Positions 1 to 8,848 of a stretch of 64,000 bases of DNA are shown in pieces. The position numbers were made by a program, and so were the translations under genes. The stretch is from the NCBI RefSeq assembly GCF_902859875.1, contig NZ_CADIKF010000002.1:186001-250000 (forward strand). The letters run 5' to 3'. Origin of the DNA: Paraburkholderia solisilvae. GTDB taxonomy: Bacteria > Pseudomonadota > Gammaproteobacteria > Burkholderiales > Burkholderiaceae. Position 1 is the stretch's first letter. Each line of letters begins with the position of its first letter. The notes below the pieces were generated by a model that was given only the letters and a program-made list of their open reading frames with translations, did no database searches and was not told the origin of the DNA.

Positions 1-2
1 AA

Positions 3-731
3 GCGGGCGAACGGCTGATCGAAAAGCTGACGCCGCTCTTCAGCGAGATGGAAGCGGCGCTCGACGTGCTGAACCTGTTTCGCGACAAGCCGACCGGCAC
101 GCTGCGGCTGAACGTGCCGGCCGGCGTCGCGCGCATCGTCCTGCCGACGATCGTCGCGCCGTTCCTGAAGGCGTACCCGGGCATTCGCGTCGAAGTCGTG
201 GTCGAGGACGGCTTCGTCGATGTCACCGCGGCGGGCTGCGATGCGGGCATTCGCTATGACGAACGGCTCGCGCAGGACATGATCGCGATTCCGATCGGCC
301 CGCGCGTGCAGCGCTTCGCCACGGCCGCCACACCCGCCTATCTCAATGCGCACGGCCGGCCCACGCACCCGAGCGAACTGCTGTCGCATGCGTGCCTGCG
401 CGGACAGTTCGCCGGCGGCGCGATGCCGACATGGGACTTCGAACGCGACGGCGAGGTGCTGCGCGTCGATCCGCCGGGGCCGCTCGTCGTGCGCCCCGGC
501 ATCGCGGTGGAACTCGCGATCAGCACCGCGCTGGCCGGCGTCGGCGTGATCCATCTTTATGAAGAATTGCTGCGCCCGCATCTGGAAAGCGGCGCGCTCG
601 AGCCGATCCTCACGTCTTGGTGGCAGCCGTTTTCCGGGCCGTTTCTCTACTATCCGGGACGCCGCCATCTGCCCGCGCCGCTGCGCGCATTCGTCGATTT
701 TCTGAAGACGAATACTGAAGAAACCCGCTGA
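3..731 (+). CDS. LysR-family transcriptional regulator, C-terminal part (5' end outside window)
   Basis: The reading frame is open from the window edge, so the N-terminal winged helix-turn-helix is missing and only about 242 residues are visible. What remains is the linker helix followed by the substrate-binding-like effector domain. The motif GTLRLNVPAGVAR and the phrase AYPGIRVEVVVEDGFVD are typical of LysR regulators. The region TAATPAYLNAHGRPTHPSEL followed by a short W-x-F-x-R-D-G-E segment is characteristic of the LysR subgroup common in Burkholderia and Pseudomonas. The inducer and target genes cannot be told, because the divergent partner gene would lie upstream of the window. The next gene starts about 75 bp downstream on the same strand and is probably not co-regulated. 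Confidence 0.9.
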   Translation, partial: AGERLIEKLTPLFSEMEAALDVLNLFRDKPTGTLRLNVPAGVARIVLPTIVAPFLKAYPGIRVEVVVEDGFVDVTAAGCDAGIRYDERLAQDMIAIPIGPRVQRFATAATPAYLNAHGRPTHPSELLSHACLRGQFAGGAMPTWDFERDGEVLRVDPPGPLVVRPGIAVELAISTALAGVGVIHLYEELLRPHLESGALEPILTSWWQPFSGPFLYYPGRRHLPAPLRAFVDFLKTNTEETR

Positions 732-806
732 AGCACCTCAGCGGAAGCACCCACCTCATTCGACCGTCATCTGTGGCAGACTAGGTTCTCGCGCTCTGAC
801 CCGCCA

Positions 807-3800
807 ATGCGGTCATATACGTTTTTCCCGCGGCGCGGCAACCCTCTCGATGGCGGAAACTGGCAGTCGAACCTGACTTATGGGGTCGTTGCAGTGGTGG
901 ACAGTAGCTTCGAAGTCCTTGCGAAAGACGGTGACCGTTCCTTCTGCAGGACAACGCGTACCCAGCCCGACGGCACGCAAACGTCCGTGCTCACGGTGCG
1001 GCCCGCCGGCGAGCCGCCGACGGCCGCGAGCCTCGATCGCGTCTCGCACGAATACGGCCTGAAAGACCAGTTGCACAGCGCGTGGGCGGTGCGTCCGCTC
1101 GAGCTCGTGCGGCAGGGCGACCGCACGGTGATGGTCTGCGAGGATCCGGGCGGCGAACCGCTCGAGCGCCTGCTCGGCGCGCCGTTCGATACCGGCCGCT
1201 TCCTGGAATGGGGCATTCGCATCGCCTCTGCGGTCGGCGAACTCCATCAAAGCGGCCTCGTGCACAAGGACCTGAAGCCCGCGCATGTCCTCGTCGACGA
1301 AGCGGCGGGTACAGTGCGCTTCACCGGGTTCGGGCTCGCGACCTTGCTGCCGCGTGAACGCCAGATTCCCGCGCCGCCCGAAACCATCGCCGGCACGCTC
1401 GCGTACATGGCGCCCGAGCAGACCGGCCGCATGAACCGCTCGATCGATGCGCGCAGCGACCTGTATTCGCTCGGTGTCACCTTCTATCAGATGCTGACGG
1501 GCGCGTTGCCGTTTATCGCGTCCGAGCCGATGGAATGGGTGCATTGCCATATCGCACGCAAACCGGTGCCGCCGGACGAACGCGTTGCGCGCCTGCCGTC
1601 GCAGGTGTCGCGTATCGTGATGAAGCTGCTCGCGAAGACGGGTGAGGAGCGTTACCAGACGGCGGCCGGCCTCGAGCACGACCTGCGCCGCGCGCTTGCC
1701 GCGTGGCAGGCGCGCCGCCGGATCGATGCGTTTGCGCTGGGTGAGCACGATATTCCGGACCGGTTGCTGATCCCCGAACAGCTGTACGGCCGGGAGCGCG
1801 AGATTGCAATCCTGCTCGACGCGTTCGAGCGCGTCGTCAACGACGGGTCGCCGGCACTCGTGCTGGTGTCCGGCTATTCGGGCGTCGGTAAATCGTCGAT
1901 GGTCAACGAGCTGCACAAGGTGCTGGTGCCGCAGCGCGGGCTCTTCGCATGGGGCAAGTTCGACCCGTACAAGCGTAACGTGCCGTACGCGACGGTCGCA
2001 CAGGCATTCCGCTGCCTCGTTTCGGGCGTGCTCGGCAAGAGCGATGAGGAACTCGGCCGATGGCGCACCGCGTTTCACGACGCGTTGGGCCCGAACGGCC
2101 AGCTGATGGTGAATCTCGTGCCGGAGCTCGCGCTCATTATCGGTGAGCCGCCGGCGCTGCCCGACGTGCCGCTGCAGGATCAGCAGGCGCGCTTCCAGAT
2201 GGTGTTCCGACGTTTCCTCGGCGTATTCGCGCGCCCCGAGCATCCGCTGACGCTGTTCCTCGACGATCTTCAATGGCTCGATTCGGCCACGCTCGATCTG
2301 ATCGAACATCTGATCGTGCATCCGGACGTGCACGACCTGTTGCTGGTCGGCGCGTACCGCGACAACGAGGTCGGCCCGGCCCATCCGCTCGCGCGCACGC
2401 TGAGGCGGCTCTGCGGCGCCAGCGGTCGCGTCGGCGAGATCGTGCTCGCGCCGCTCGCGCTCGATGACGTCGGACGGCTGCTAGCCGATGCGCTGCATAT
2501 CGATGCCGCGCGTGCGCGGCCGTTGGCCGAACTGGTGTTCGAGAAGACCGCGGGCAATCCGTTCTTCACGATCCAGTTTCTGCTTTCGCTCGTCGAGCAG
2601 GGGTTGCTCGTGTTCGGCGCGAATCACGCATGGACCTGGGATTTACCGCGCATCCGCATGATGGGCTTCACCGACAACGTCGCGGATCTGATGGCGGCCA
2701 AGCTCGGCCGCCTGCCTCATGAAACGCAGCAGGCGCTCGGCCAGCTTGCGTGCCTCGGCAACGTTGCGCGCTCTCATACGCTCGCACTGATTCATGAAAC
2801 GGCCGAAGAGGCGACCCACGCGGCGCTGTGGCATGCGGTGCGCGCCGGGCTGGTATTGCGTACGGACGGCACTTACACGTTTCTGCACGACCGGATTCGC
2901 GAGGCCGCCTATGCGCTGATTCCGGAGTGCGCGCGGGCCGGCGCACATCTGCGGATCGGCCGCGCGCTCGTGGCGGCGACGCCGCAGCGGAACCTCGAAG
3001 ACAATATCTTCGAGATCGTGAACCAGTTCGATCTCGGCGCCACGCTGATCAGTACACCAGACGAGCGCGAACAGATCGCGCGCTTGAACCTGATGGCGGG
3101 CAAACGCGCAAAAGCCGCGAGTGCCTACGAAGCAGCGCTGCGCTATTGCCGCGCCGGCCGCGCACTGCTGACGCAAAACGAGTGGCGGCAGTGCTACCGG
3201 CTTACGTTCGATCTCGAACTCAACGCCGCCGAATGCGAATATCTGATCGGCGAGATGCGGGCCGCCGATGCGCGCCTCGCCATGCTGTCGACGCGCGCGC
3301 AGACGATGGCCGACGCGTCGGCCGTGACGTGCGCGCGCATCAATCTCTTTACGACGCTCGACCAGAGCGATAGCGCGGTCGCGGTCGGCCTCGACTATCT
3401 TCGCAAGGTGGGCGGCCAGTGGTCGCTGCATCCGGCCGCCGAGGTGGTGCGCGATGCGTACCGGCAATTGTGGCAGCGGCTGCGCGCGGGCTCGAGTGAA
3501 GCGTTGCTCGATCTGCCGCTGATGATCGATCCGGAGCGCCGCGCGACGATGGACGTGCTTACCGTGCTGACGTCGCCGGCCTTGTTCACCGATCTGAATC
3601 TGTTCAGGCTGGTCGTGAGCGAGATGGCGGTGCTGAGCCTCGAACACGGCAATAGCGACGGCTCGTGTCTCGCGTATGTGTGGCTCGGCAGCGTGCTCGG
3701 GTCATACCTCGGCGAGTATGAGGCGGGATTCCGCTATAGCAGCCTCGGGCTCGACCTGGTGGAGAAGCGCGGACTCGATCGCTTCCGGGCGCGCGTCTAT

Positions 3801-6383
3801 CTCGTGTTCGCGGTGCACGTCGCGCATTGGACGCAGCCGTTGCAGATGTCGCGCACCTTCCTGCGGCGCGCCTTCGAAGCGGCGATCGCAGCGGGCGATC
3901 TGTCGTATGCCGGTTATTGCTGCGTCGATGTGATCTCGAACCGGCTCGCCGCCGGCGATGCGCTGGCCGACGTCGAACGGGAAGCCGTGCAAGGCCTCGA
4001 ATTCGCGCGTAAGGTCGGCTTCGGCCTGATCGACGATTGCCTGACCGGTCAACTGCTGATGACGCGCACGTTGCGCGGTCCCGCATCGGAAGCGCCCGAT
4101 TTCGATGCCGCCGGCTTCGACGAGCGCAGCTTCGAGCAACGGCTCGACGACACGCCGCAACTGGCGATCGCCGCGTCCTATTACTGGATTCGCAAGCTGC
4201 AGGCGTGCGTTTATGCGGGCGACGACGCGGCCGCGATTGCCGCGGTCGCGAAAGTCGCGCCGGTGCTGTGGACTACCCCGACGCAGTTCGAGCACGCCGA
4301 ATATCATTTCTATGCGGCGCTGGCGCGCGCCGCGCATTGCGATTGCGTATCGCCGGTCGAGCGCGCGCGGCATCGTGAGGCGCTCGCTGCGCATCACGAC
4401 CAGCTGGCCGCGTGGGCAGCGCACTGTCCCGCGACGTTTGCGAATCGCGTCGCGCTGGTGGGCGCGGAGATTGCGCGCGTCGACGGCCGCGATATGGAAG
4501 CCCTGCGCCACTACGAAGACGCGATCCGGCTTTCGCGCGCAGGCGGCTTCCTCCCTAACGAGGCGCTGGCTCACGAGCGCGCCGCACGGTTTTGCACCGC
4601 GCACGGCTTGATGACGATGGCTGAAGCGTATCTGCGCAATGCGCGACGCTGCTATCTGAGCTGGGGCGCGGACGGCAAGGCGCGTCAGCTTGAACAGCGC
4701 TATCCGCAACTGAACGCGGAGGCCGCCGTGCCGGGCCCGACCAGCACCATCCGCGCGCCGGTCGAACATCTGGATCTCGCGACGGTGCTGCGGGTATCGC
4801 AAGCGGTGTCGGGCGAGATCGTGCTCGACAGGCTGATCGATACGCTGATGCGCACGGCGCTCGAGCACGCCGGCGCGGTGCGAGGCCTGCTGATTCTTTC
4901 TGCTGACGATGAACCGCGGATTGCCGCGGAAGCCGTCACGGGTGGCGACGCGATCACGGTGACGCAATGCGACGAGCCGTTGAACGCGAATGCGCTACCC
5001 GAAGCGATCGTCCAGACGGTGCTGCGCAGGCAGGAAGCGTTGATACTCGACGATGCGCCCACCCATGCCGCGTTCGCGTCCGATCCGTATATCCGCCACC
5101 GCGGTGCACGCTCGATGCTTTGCGTGCCGCTTGTCAATCAGAGCAGAACGGTCGGCGTGCTGTATCTCGAGAACAACCTGGCGGCGCGCGTGTTCACGCC
5201 GACGCGTATCGCGGTGCTGCACCTCGTCGCATCGCAGGCGGCAATCGCGATCGAGAACACGCGTCTGTATCGCGATCTCGCGGAGCGCGAAGCGAAGATC
5301 CGGCGCATCGTCGATGCGAACATCATCGGCATTTCGTTCTGGGATATCGACGGGCCGATCTACGCGGCAAACGATGCGTTTTTGCGGATCGTCGGCTATG
5401 ACCGCGAGGATCTCGCCGCGGGGCGTCTGCGCTGGACCGACCTGACGCCGCCCGAATGGCGCGTGCGGCACGACAGCCGCTGGACGCCGGAATTGAAGAT
5501 GACCGGCAACGTGCAGCCGTACGAGAAGGAGTACTTCCGCAAGGACGGTACGCGTGTGCCGGTGCTCGTCGGCTCGACGACCTTCGACGAAGCGCGCAAC
5601 CAGGGCGTGTCTTTCGTGCTCGACCTGAGTGAAAGCAAACAGGCCGAAGAAGCATTGCGCATGATGCAGTCGGATCTTGCGCATGTGAACCGTGTGGCGA
5701 CGATGGGACAGCTCACCGCGTCGATCGCACATGAAGTGAACCAGCCGATCGCCGCGACGGTCGCCAATGCGGAGGCCGCGCTGCGCTGGCTCAGCCGTCA
5801 GCCGCCGGATCTGCAGGAAGTGCGCGAGGCGACTGAGCGCATTGTCAAGGAAGGCCATCGCGCGGCCGACGTGATCGGCCGCATTCGCGCGCTGATCAAG
5901 AAGGCGCCGCCGGTGAAGGACCGTCTGAGCATCAACGATGCGATTCGCGATGTGCTCGAGCTCGTGCGCGGCGAAACCGTGAAGCACGACGTGCTGACAC
6001 GCATCGAGCTTGCGGCCGGGTTGCCGCAGATTCACGGCGATCGCGTGCAGTTGCAGCAGGTGTTGCTGAATCTGATTGTGAATGCGATCGAGTCGATGAG
6101 CGGCGTGCCTGACGGCATGCGGCATCTGTCGATCCGCACGCGACAAGCGGACGGTGACGACGCGGTGCTGGTCGAGGTGCGCGATTCGGGACAGGGGCTG
6201 GACCCGGAGCGCATCGACCGGCTGTTTGAAACCTTCTACTCGACGAAGAAGAGCGGCATGGGGATGGGCCTTGCGATCTGCCGGTCGATTGTCGAAGCGC
6301 ACGGGGGAAGTTTGTGGGCGTGCGCGAATGAGCCGCGCGGTGCGGTGTTTCTGTTCACACTGCCGCTCGAGTCGACGATCTGA
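807..6383 (+). CDS. Giant trifunctional (pseudo)kinase / AAA-ATPase / GAF-PAS sensor histidine kinase
   Basis: This 1858-residue signalling protein has, in order, a Ser/Thr-kinase-like domain (about 30-300), an ATPase module with Walker A GYSGVGKSS near 356-364 and Walker B LFLDDLQWLD, a long helical TPR-like region (about 600-1290), a GAF domain (about 1325-1490), a PAS domain (about 1495-1610), and a histidine kinase core. The core has phosphoacceptor His1642 (SIAHEVNQP), an N-box (LNLIVNAIES) and a G2 box GMGMGLAIC near 1817. No receiver domain or membrane segment is seen, so it is probably a cytoplasmic sensor passing phosphate to an unlinked regulator. The kinase-like part looks degenerate: HKDLKPAH has His where Asn is expected, the DFG motif reads GFG (Gly174), and the beta-3 Lys position appears to be Thr. 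The start is uncertain: no good ribosome-binding site precedes ATG 807, and GTG 894 or 897 are alternatives. Confidence 0.9.
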   Translation: MRSYTFFPRRGNPLDGGNWQSNLTYGVVAVVDSSFEVLAKDGDRSFCRTTRTQPDGTQTSVLTVRPAGEPPTAASLDRVSHEYGLKDQLHSAWAVRPLELVRQGDRTVMVCEDPGGEPLERLLGAPFDTGRFLEWGIRIASAVGELHQSGLVHKDLKPAHVLVDEAAGTVRFTGFGLATLLPRERQIPAPPETIAGTLAYMAPEQTGRMNRSIDARSDLYSLGVTFYQMLTGALPFIASEPMEWVHCHIARKPVPPDERVARLPSQVSRIVMKLLAKTGEERYQTAAGLEHDLRRALAAWQARRRIDAFALGEHDIPDRLLIPEQLYGREREIAILLDAFERVVNDGSPALVLVSGYSGVGKSSMVNELHKVLVPQRGLFAWGKFDPYKRNVPYATVAQAFRCLVSGVLGKSDEELGRWRTAFHDALGPNGQLMVNLVPELALIIGEPPALPDVPLQDQQARFQMVFRRFLGVFARPEHPLTLFLDDLQWLDSATLDLIEHLIVHPDVHDLLLVGAYRDNEVGPAHPLARTLRRLCGASGRVGEIVLAPLALDDVGRLLADALHIDAARARPLAELVFEKTAGNPFFTIQFLLSLVEQGLLVFGANHAWTWDLPRIRMMGFTDNVADLMAAKLGRLPHETQQALGQLACLGNVARSHTLALIHETAEEATHAALWHAVRAGLVLRTDGTYTFLHDRIREAAYALIPECARAGAHLRIGRALVAATPQRNLEDNIFEIVNQFDLGATLISTPDEREQIARLNLMAGKRAKAASAYEAALRYCRAGRALLTQNEWRQCYRLTFDLELNAAECEYLIGEMRAADARLAMLSTRAQTMADASAVTCARINLFTTLDQSDSAVAVGLDYLRKVGGQWSLHPAAEVVRDAYRQLWQRLRAGSSEALLDLPLMIDPERRATMDVLTVLTSPALFTDLNLFRLVVSEMAVLSLEHGNSDGSCLAYVWLGSVLGSYLGEYEAGFRYSSLGLDLVEKRGLDRFRARVYLVFAVHVAHWTQPLQMSRTFLRRAFEAAIAAGDLSYAGYCCVDVISNRLAAGDALADVEREAVQGLEFARKVGFGLIDDCLTGQLLMTRTLRGPASEAPDFDAAGFDERSFEQRLDDTPQLAIAASYYWIRKLQACVYAGDDAAAIAAVAKVAPVLWTTPTQFEHAEYHFYAALARAAHCDCVSPVERARHREALAAHHDQLAAWAAHCPATFANRVALVGAEIARVDGRDMEALRHYEDAIRLSRAGGFLPNEALAHERAARFCTAHGLMTMAEAYLRNARRCYLSWGADGKARQLEQRYPQLNAEAAVPGPTSTIRAPVEHLDLATVLRVSQAVSGEIVLDRLIDTLMRTALEHAGAVRGLLILSADDEPRIAAEAVTGGDAITVTQCDEPLNANALPEAIVQTVLRRQEALILDDAPTHAAFASDPYIRHRGARSMLCVPLVNQSRTVGVLYLENNLAARVFTPTRIAVLHLVASQAAIAIENTRLYRDLAEREAKIRRIVDANIIGISFWDIDGPIYAANDAFLRIVGYDREDLAAGRLRWTDLTPPEWRVRHDSRWTPELKMTGNVQPYEKEYFRKDGTRVPVLVGSTTFDEARNQGVSFVLDLSESKQAEEALRMMQSDLAHVNRVATMGQLTASIAHEVNQPIAATVANAEAALRWLSRQPPDLQEVREATERIVKEGHRAADVIGRIRALIKKAPPVKDRLSINDAIRDVLELVRGETVKHDVLTRIELAAGLPQIHGDRVQLQQVLLNLIVNAIESMSGVPDGMRHLSIRTRQADGDDAVLVEVRDSGQGLDPERIDRLFETFYSTKKSGMGMGLAICRSIVEAHGGSLWACANEPRGAVFLFTLPLESTI

Positions 6384-6563
6384 CGCGCATTGCACCTGCG
6401 CGAACCGGCTACTATTCGTAGATCGCAAGGTGCGGTTCCGGTCGCTTGTCGGGTGGCTTCGCGAATCGCACGATGCTGCGCGGAGCTTCTCGTTTAGCGA
6501 TGCCTGGCTGCGTGAATCCGCTTATTGCAGCGCCGATGCGCTGCCACTTCCGGGAGAATCGAC

Positions 6564-6791
6564 ATGAACCGCTCCTTCGCCGCCGCTTTAGCCGCCGCCG
6601 CTTGCGTGACGCTGTGCCTTGCATCATTCGACGATGCATTGGCGCAAACCGGCGCGGCCGCAACGAAGCAAATGCAGGATACGCAGCGGGCCGCGCAGAA
6701 AAAGGCCCGCGCGGCAAAAAGCGGCGACACGCAAGATCAGATGAAAGGGCAAAAGGAATCCGCACCCGCGCCGGCTTCAGACGCGCACTGA
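6564..6791 (+). CDS. Small exported hypothetical protein (75 aa)
   Basis: The start is ATG 6564, preceded by GGGAGA with suitable spacing; an upstream in-frame ATG at 6525 would disrupt the signal peptide. Residues 1-27 form a clear Sec signal peptide (NRSF, then an alanine-rich hydrophobic core, then a DALAQ cleavage region). The mature part is about 48 residues, very rich in Ala, Lys and Gln, with no cysteine and no recognised domain, and is probably helical and periplasmic. It lies 180 bp after the histidine kinase gene and faces a converging two-helix membrane protein. No function can be assigned. Small secreted Ala/Lys/Gln-rich proteins of this kind are common and unnamed in Burkholderiales. 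Confidence 0.65.
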   Translation: MNRSFAAALAAAACVTLCLASFDDALAQTGAAATKQMQDTQRAAQKKARAAKSGDTQDQMKGQKESAPAPASDAH

Positions 6792-6877
6792 GCGCACCCG
6801 TTGCGGATGGTTTTGACTCGATCCGCAGCGGCCGTTGCACGGTCAGCGCGCCGCGCGCAGTGCTGGAAGAGAAGCGT

Positions 6878-7099
6878 CTATCCCTGCGTACTCTTCTGCT
6901 TCTTCTCCGGCGATCTCCGAATCGATATCAGGTTCAGCGCGATCACCGCGATTGCGATACCCACAAAGATGGCGAGTGCGCCATAGCGAAACTCCGCGAG
7001 CTTGTCGAAGACCAACCCGTGAATCGCCGCATACAGCCCCCCGAGCCAGATCGCGACGCCCACCAGTGCGATAGCCACACGCCGTTCGGATTTCTTCAT
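6878..7099 (-). CDS. Small two-helix inner-membrane protein (73 aa)
   Basis: The protein begins MKKSERRVAIALVG, with a basic N-terminus and then a first hydrophobic helix (about 8-26). After a short polar loop there is a second helix (about 40-61), followed by a positively charged tail (RRSPEKKQK). This pattern predicts an inner-membrane hairpin with both ends in the cytoplasm. No enzyme motif is visible. It is convergent with the preceding small exported protein, with no gene between them, and stands alone as a transcription unit. Function unknown. Confidence 0.7.
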   Translation of the reverse strand: MKKSERRVAIALVGVAIWLGGLYAAIHGLVFDKLAEFRYGALAIFVGIAIAVIALNLISIRRSPEKKQKSTQG

Positions 7100-7550
7100 C
7101 GTCGCCTCTGACGTTCCGTGACAGGTTTACAGCAATCCTTAAGTAAGCGGATGCTCATGCCCATTGATGCCGTTGCAGCCTGCGATGAATGGGCGTGGCC
7201 GTGATGCGAATCGTGCAGGGCGTTAACCTGGTATTGCGACCGATAAGTATTCCGATGCAATATTGAAGTTCGTCAAGAAATTCACACCGAACGCTATTGC
7301 ACACAATTGGCGAATGACCAAGAAGCTTAATACACCGATATCGCACCCGCTATTGGATCAAGGTCCAATACCGTTTCCCGCGTCGACGGCCGATACTCGA
7401 TCATGGCGTCAAATCGATCGAACGCCCGGAAGTGCGGAGTACCGGTCCATCTGAACGCCTTATTTCAACGTTGCCGATCGTTAAACCCTGTCTGCGCGAC
7501 AGGAACACGCCCGCATGGACTGACGCGGGCTGTCTTAAGGTACTTGATCC
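7100..7550. other. Intergenic stretch with a perfect dyad
   Basis: No convincing gene was found here; short open frames in the stretch lack a ribosome-binding site and protein character. It serves as the upstream region of both the minus-strand membrane protein and the plus-strand glycine-zipper protein. The one visible structure is a dyad at 7351-7370 (TATTGGATCAAGGTCCAATA) with 7-bp arms around 6 bases, which could be an operator or a small hairpin. Confidence 0.5.
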
Positions 7551-8027
7551 ATGAATCGAACGATGCGAACCGTGCCGGCACTGGCGATCATGCTGTCGAT
7601 CGGCTATGCGCATGCGCAGCAGCCGATCATCTATCCGGCAAAAGGCCAGAGCTCGCAGCAGCAGGCGAGCGATATGGGTCAATGTCAGGCGTGGGCACAG
7701 CAAACCACCGGGGTGAATCCGGCCGCGCTGGCGCAACGCGCCGGCAATCAGCCGCCGCCACCGGGGCCGCAAGGCGAACGTGTGCGCGGCGCGGCGGGCG
7801 GCGCAGCAATGGGTGCGGCGATCGGTGCGATAGCCGGCGACGCGGGTAAAGGCGCGGCCATCGGCGCCGTGACCGGAACAGTGGGCGGCGGCATACGCCA
7901 ACGCCGTAACGCGGCCGCTGCACAGCAGCAGCAACAGTACGTCGCGCAAGATACCTCGCAGCAAATGGCGACCTATAACCGCGCGATATCGGCGTGCATG
8001 AGCGGGCGAGGCTACACCATCCAGTAG
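7551..8027 (+). CDS. Glycine-zipper (YMGG-like) exported protein
   Basis: This 158-residue protein has a signal peptide (cleavage expected after AHAQ, about residue 23) and a central glycine-zipper segment at about 83-120 with regularly spaced small residues (GGAAMGAAIGAIAGDAGKGA, then GAVTGTVGGG). Such segments form membrane-embedded helical hairpins in outer-membrane-associated proteins. A QQQQQ run follows, and the C-terminus ends with a conserved-looking C-M-S-G-R-G-Y motif. The pattern matches YMGG/glycine-zipper family proteins, which are often stress-induced envelope proteins. ATG 7551 is used, with ATG 7563 as an alternative; the upstream AAGG is weak. It is followed 24 bp later by another exported protein, so the two may be co-transcribed. 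Confidence 0.75.
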   Translation: MNRTMRTVPALAIMLSIGYAHAQQPIIYPAKGQSSQQQASDMGQCQAWAQQTTGVNPAALAQRAGNQPPPPGPQGERVRGAAGGAAMGAAIGAIAGDAGKGAAIGAVTGTVGGGIRQRRNAAAAQQQQQYVAQDTSQQMATYNRAISACMSGRGYTIQ

Positions 8028-8051
8028 CTTCCGCTGTGGGAGAAGACGGCC

Positions 8052-8450
8052 GTGAAGAGAACACTAACAGGTATCTCATGCGCGGCGGTCTGCGCGCTTG
8101 CGTCGGCGTGGTGTGTTGCCGCGGATTTCGACGGTAAAACGCCGCTTATCTGCGCGACAGTCGATGCGCATTCGTGCGACCCCGGCACGATCTGCGAGCG
8201 CGCGCTGCCGGGCGATCTCGGGTTGCCCCAATTTATGAAAATCGACTTCGCGAAGAAGACGATCGAAGGCACGTCGCGCTCGACACCGATTCAATCCATC
8301 GACAAAAGCCCGGGCCAGGTGCTGATGCAGGGCACGGAACTTGGCTTCGCATGGACGCTGGTGATCGATTCGACCAATGGTGAAATGACCTCGACCATCG
8401 TGAACCGGGACAACGCGTACGTGATGTTCGGCGCGTGCATTCCGCGCTAG
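8052..8450 (+). CDS. Secreted hypothetical protein (132 aa)
   Basis: The start is GTG 8052, preceded by GGGAGAAG. Residues 1-24 form a signal peptide (KRTLTGISCAAVCALASA, cleavage near VAADF). The mature protein is about 108 residues with five cysteines (C34, C42, C48 region and near the end), suggesting disulfide bonds in the periplasm. A W-T-L-V-I-D-S-T-N-G-E-M segment resembles a beta-sandwich strand pair of a kind seen in small periplasmic proteins of unknown function. It lies 24 bp after the glycine-zipper gene. No specific role can be stated. Confidence 0.7.
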   Translation: MKRTLTGISCAAVCALASAWCVAADFDGKTPLICATVDAHSCDPGTICERALPGDLGLPQFMKIDFAKKTIEGTSRSTPIQSIDKSPGQVLMQGTELGFAWTLVIDSTNGEMTSTIVNRDNAYVMFGACIPR

Positions 8451-8518
8451 CGAACGAACCGCTGCGCTATGGGCATCGCAGTCTTGAGCGCAATGCGACG
8501 TTAGCTTTCCTGCCCGCG

Positions 8519-8776
8519 TCAGGACTCCTCGCGCTCGGGCATCACCTGAACCATCAACGTGCGGTTCTTCCAGAACAGGTTGTGCACGCGCGGCTGCAGG
8601 TTGCGCAGCGCATGCGCACCCACATCGTCGAATCCGAGCAGCACCGCGGGGCGCGCGCCCGTTCCGTCGACGCGCTGGATCGAATCGAATGGTGGAAACC
8701 CGTATCCGCACAGAAATTGCCTGATTTCTTCGTCGGTCGTTGCGCTTTCGATATTGCCTACCCAGAGCTCGGCCAT
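8519..8776 (-). CDS. Stand-alone RRM-type RNA-binding protein
   Basis: The start is ATG 8776, because GGAGG sits five bases upstream; a further upstream ATG at 8800 would place the Shine-Dalgarno inside the gene. The 85-residue product has the layout of one RNA recognition motif. It opens with an RNP2-like strand MAELWVGNI, continues with a helix (ATTDEEIRQFL) and ends with an RNP1-like strand (RPAVLLGFDDV), followed by a helix and a final strand (LMVQVMPE). The RNP1 lacks two of the usual aromatic residues, so RNA binding is plausible but not certain. Single-RRM proteins occur in Burkholderiales and other bacteria with poorly known roles. Confidence 0.75.
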   Translation of the reverse strand: MAELWVGNIESATTDEEIRQFLCGYGFPPFDSIQRVDGTGARPAVLLGFDDVGAHALRNLQPRVHNLFWKNRTLMVQVMPEREES

Positions 8777-8848
8777 CGTGACCTCCTTCCCGTCGACCAT
8801 CCATTGACCTGACTGACGTCGTGCCTCGTTTCATTGTAGGTCGCGGTT

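Noticed and set aside
813..2384. 523-codon open frame opposite the multidomain kinase, with similar long frames at 4995-6428 and 3702-4967
   Set aside because: Arg/His-rich composition, no ribosome-binding site and no family character; these are the usual antisense open frames of high-G+C coding DNA.
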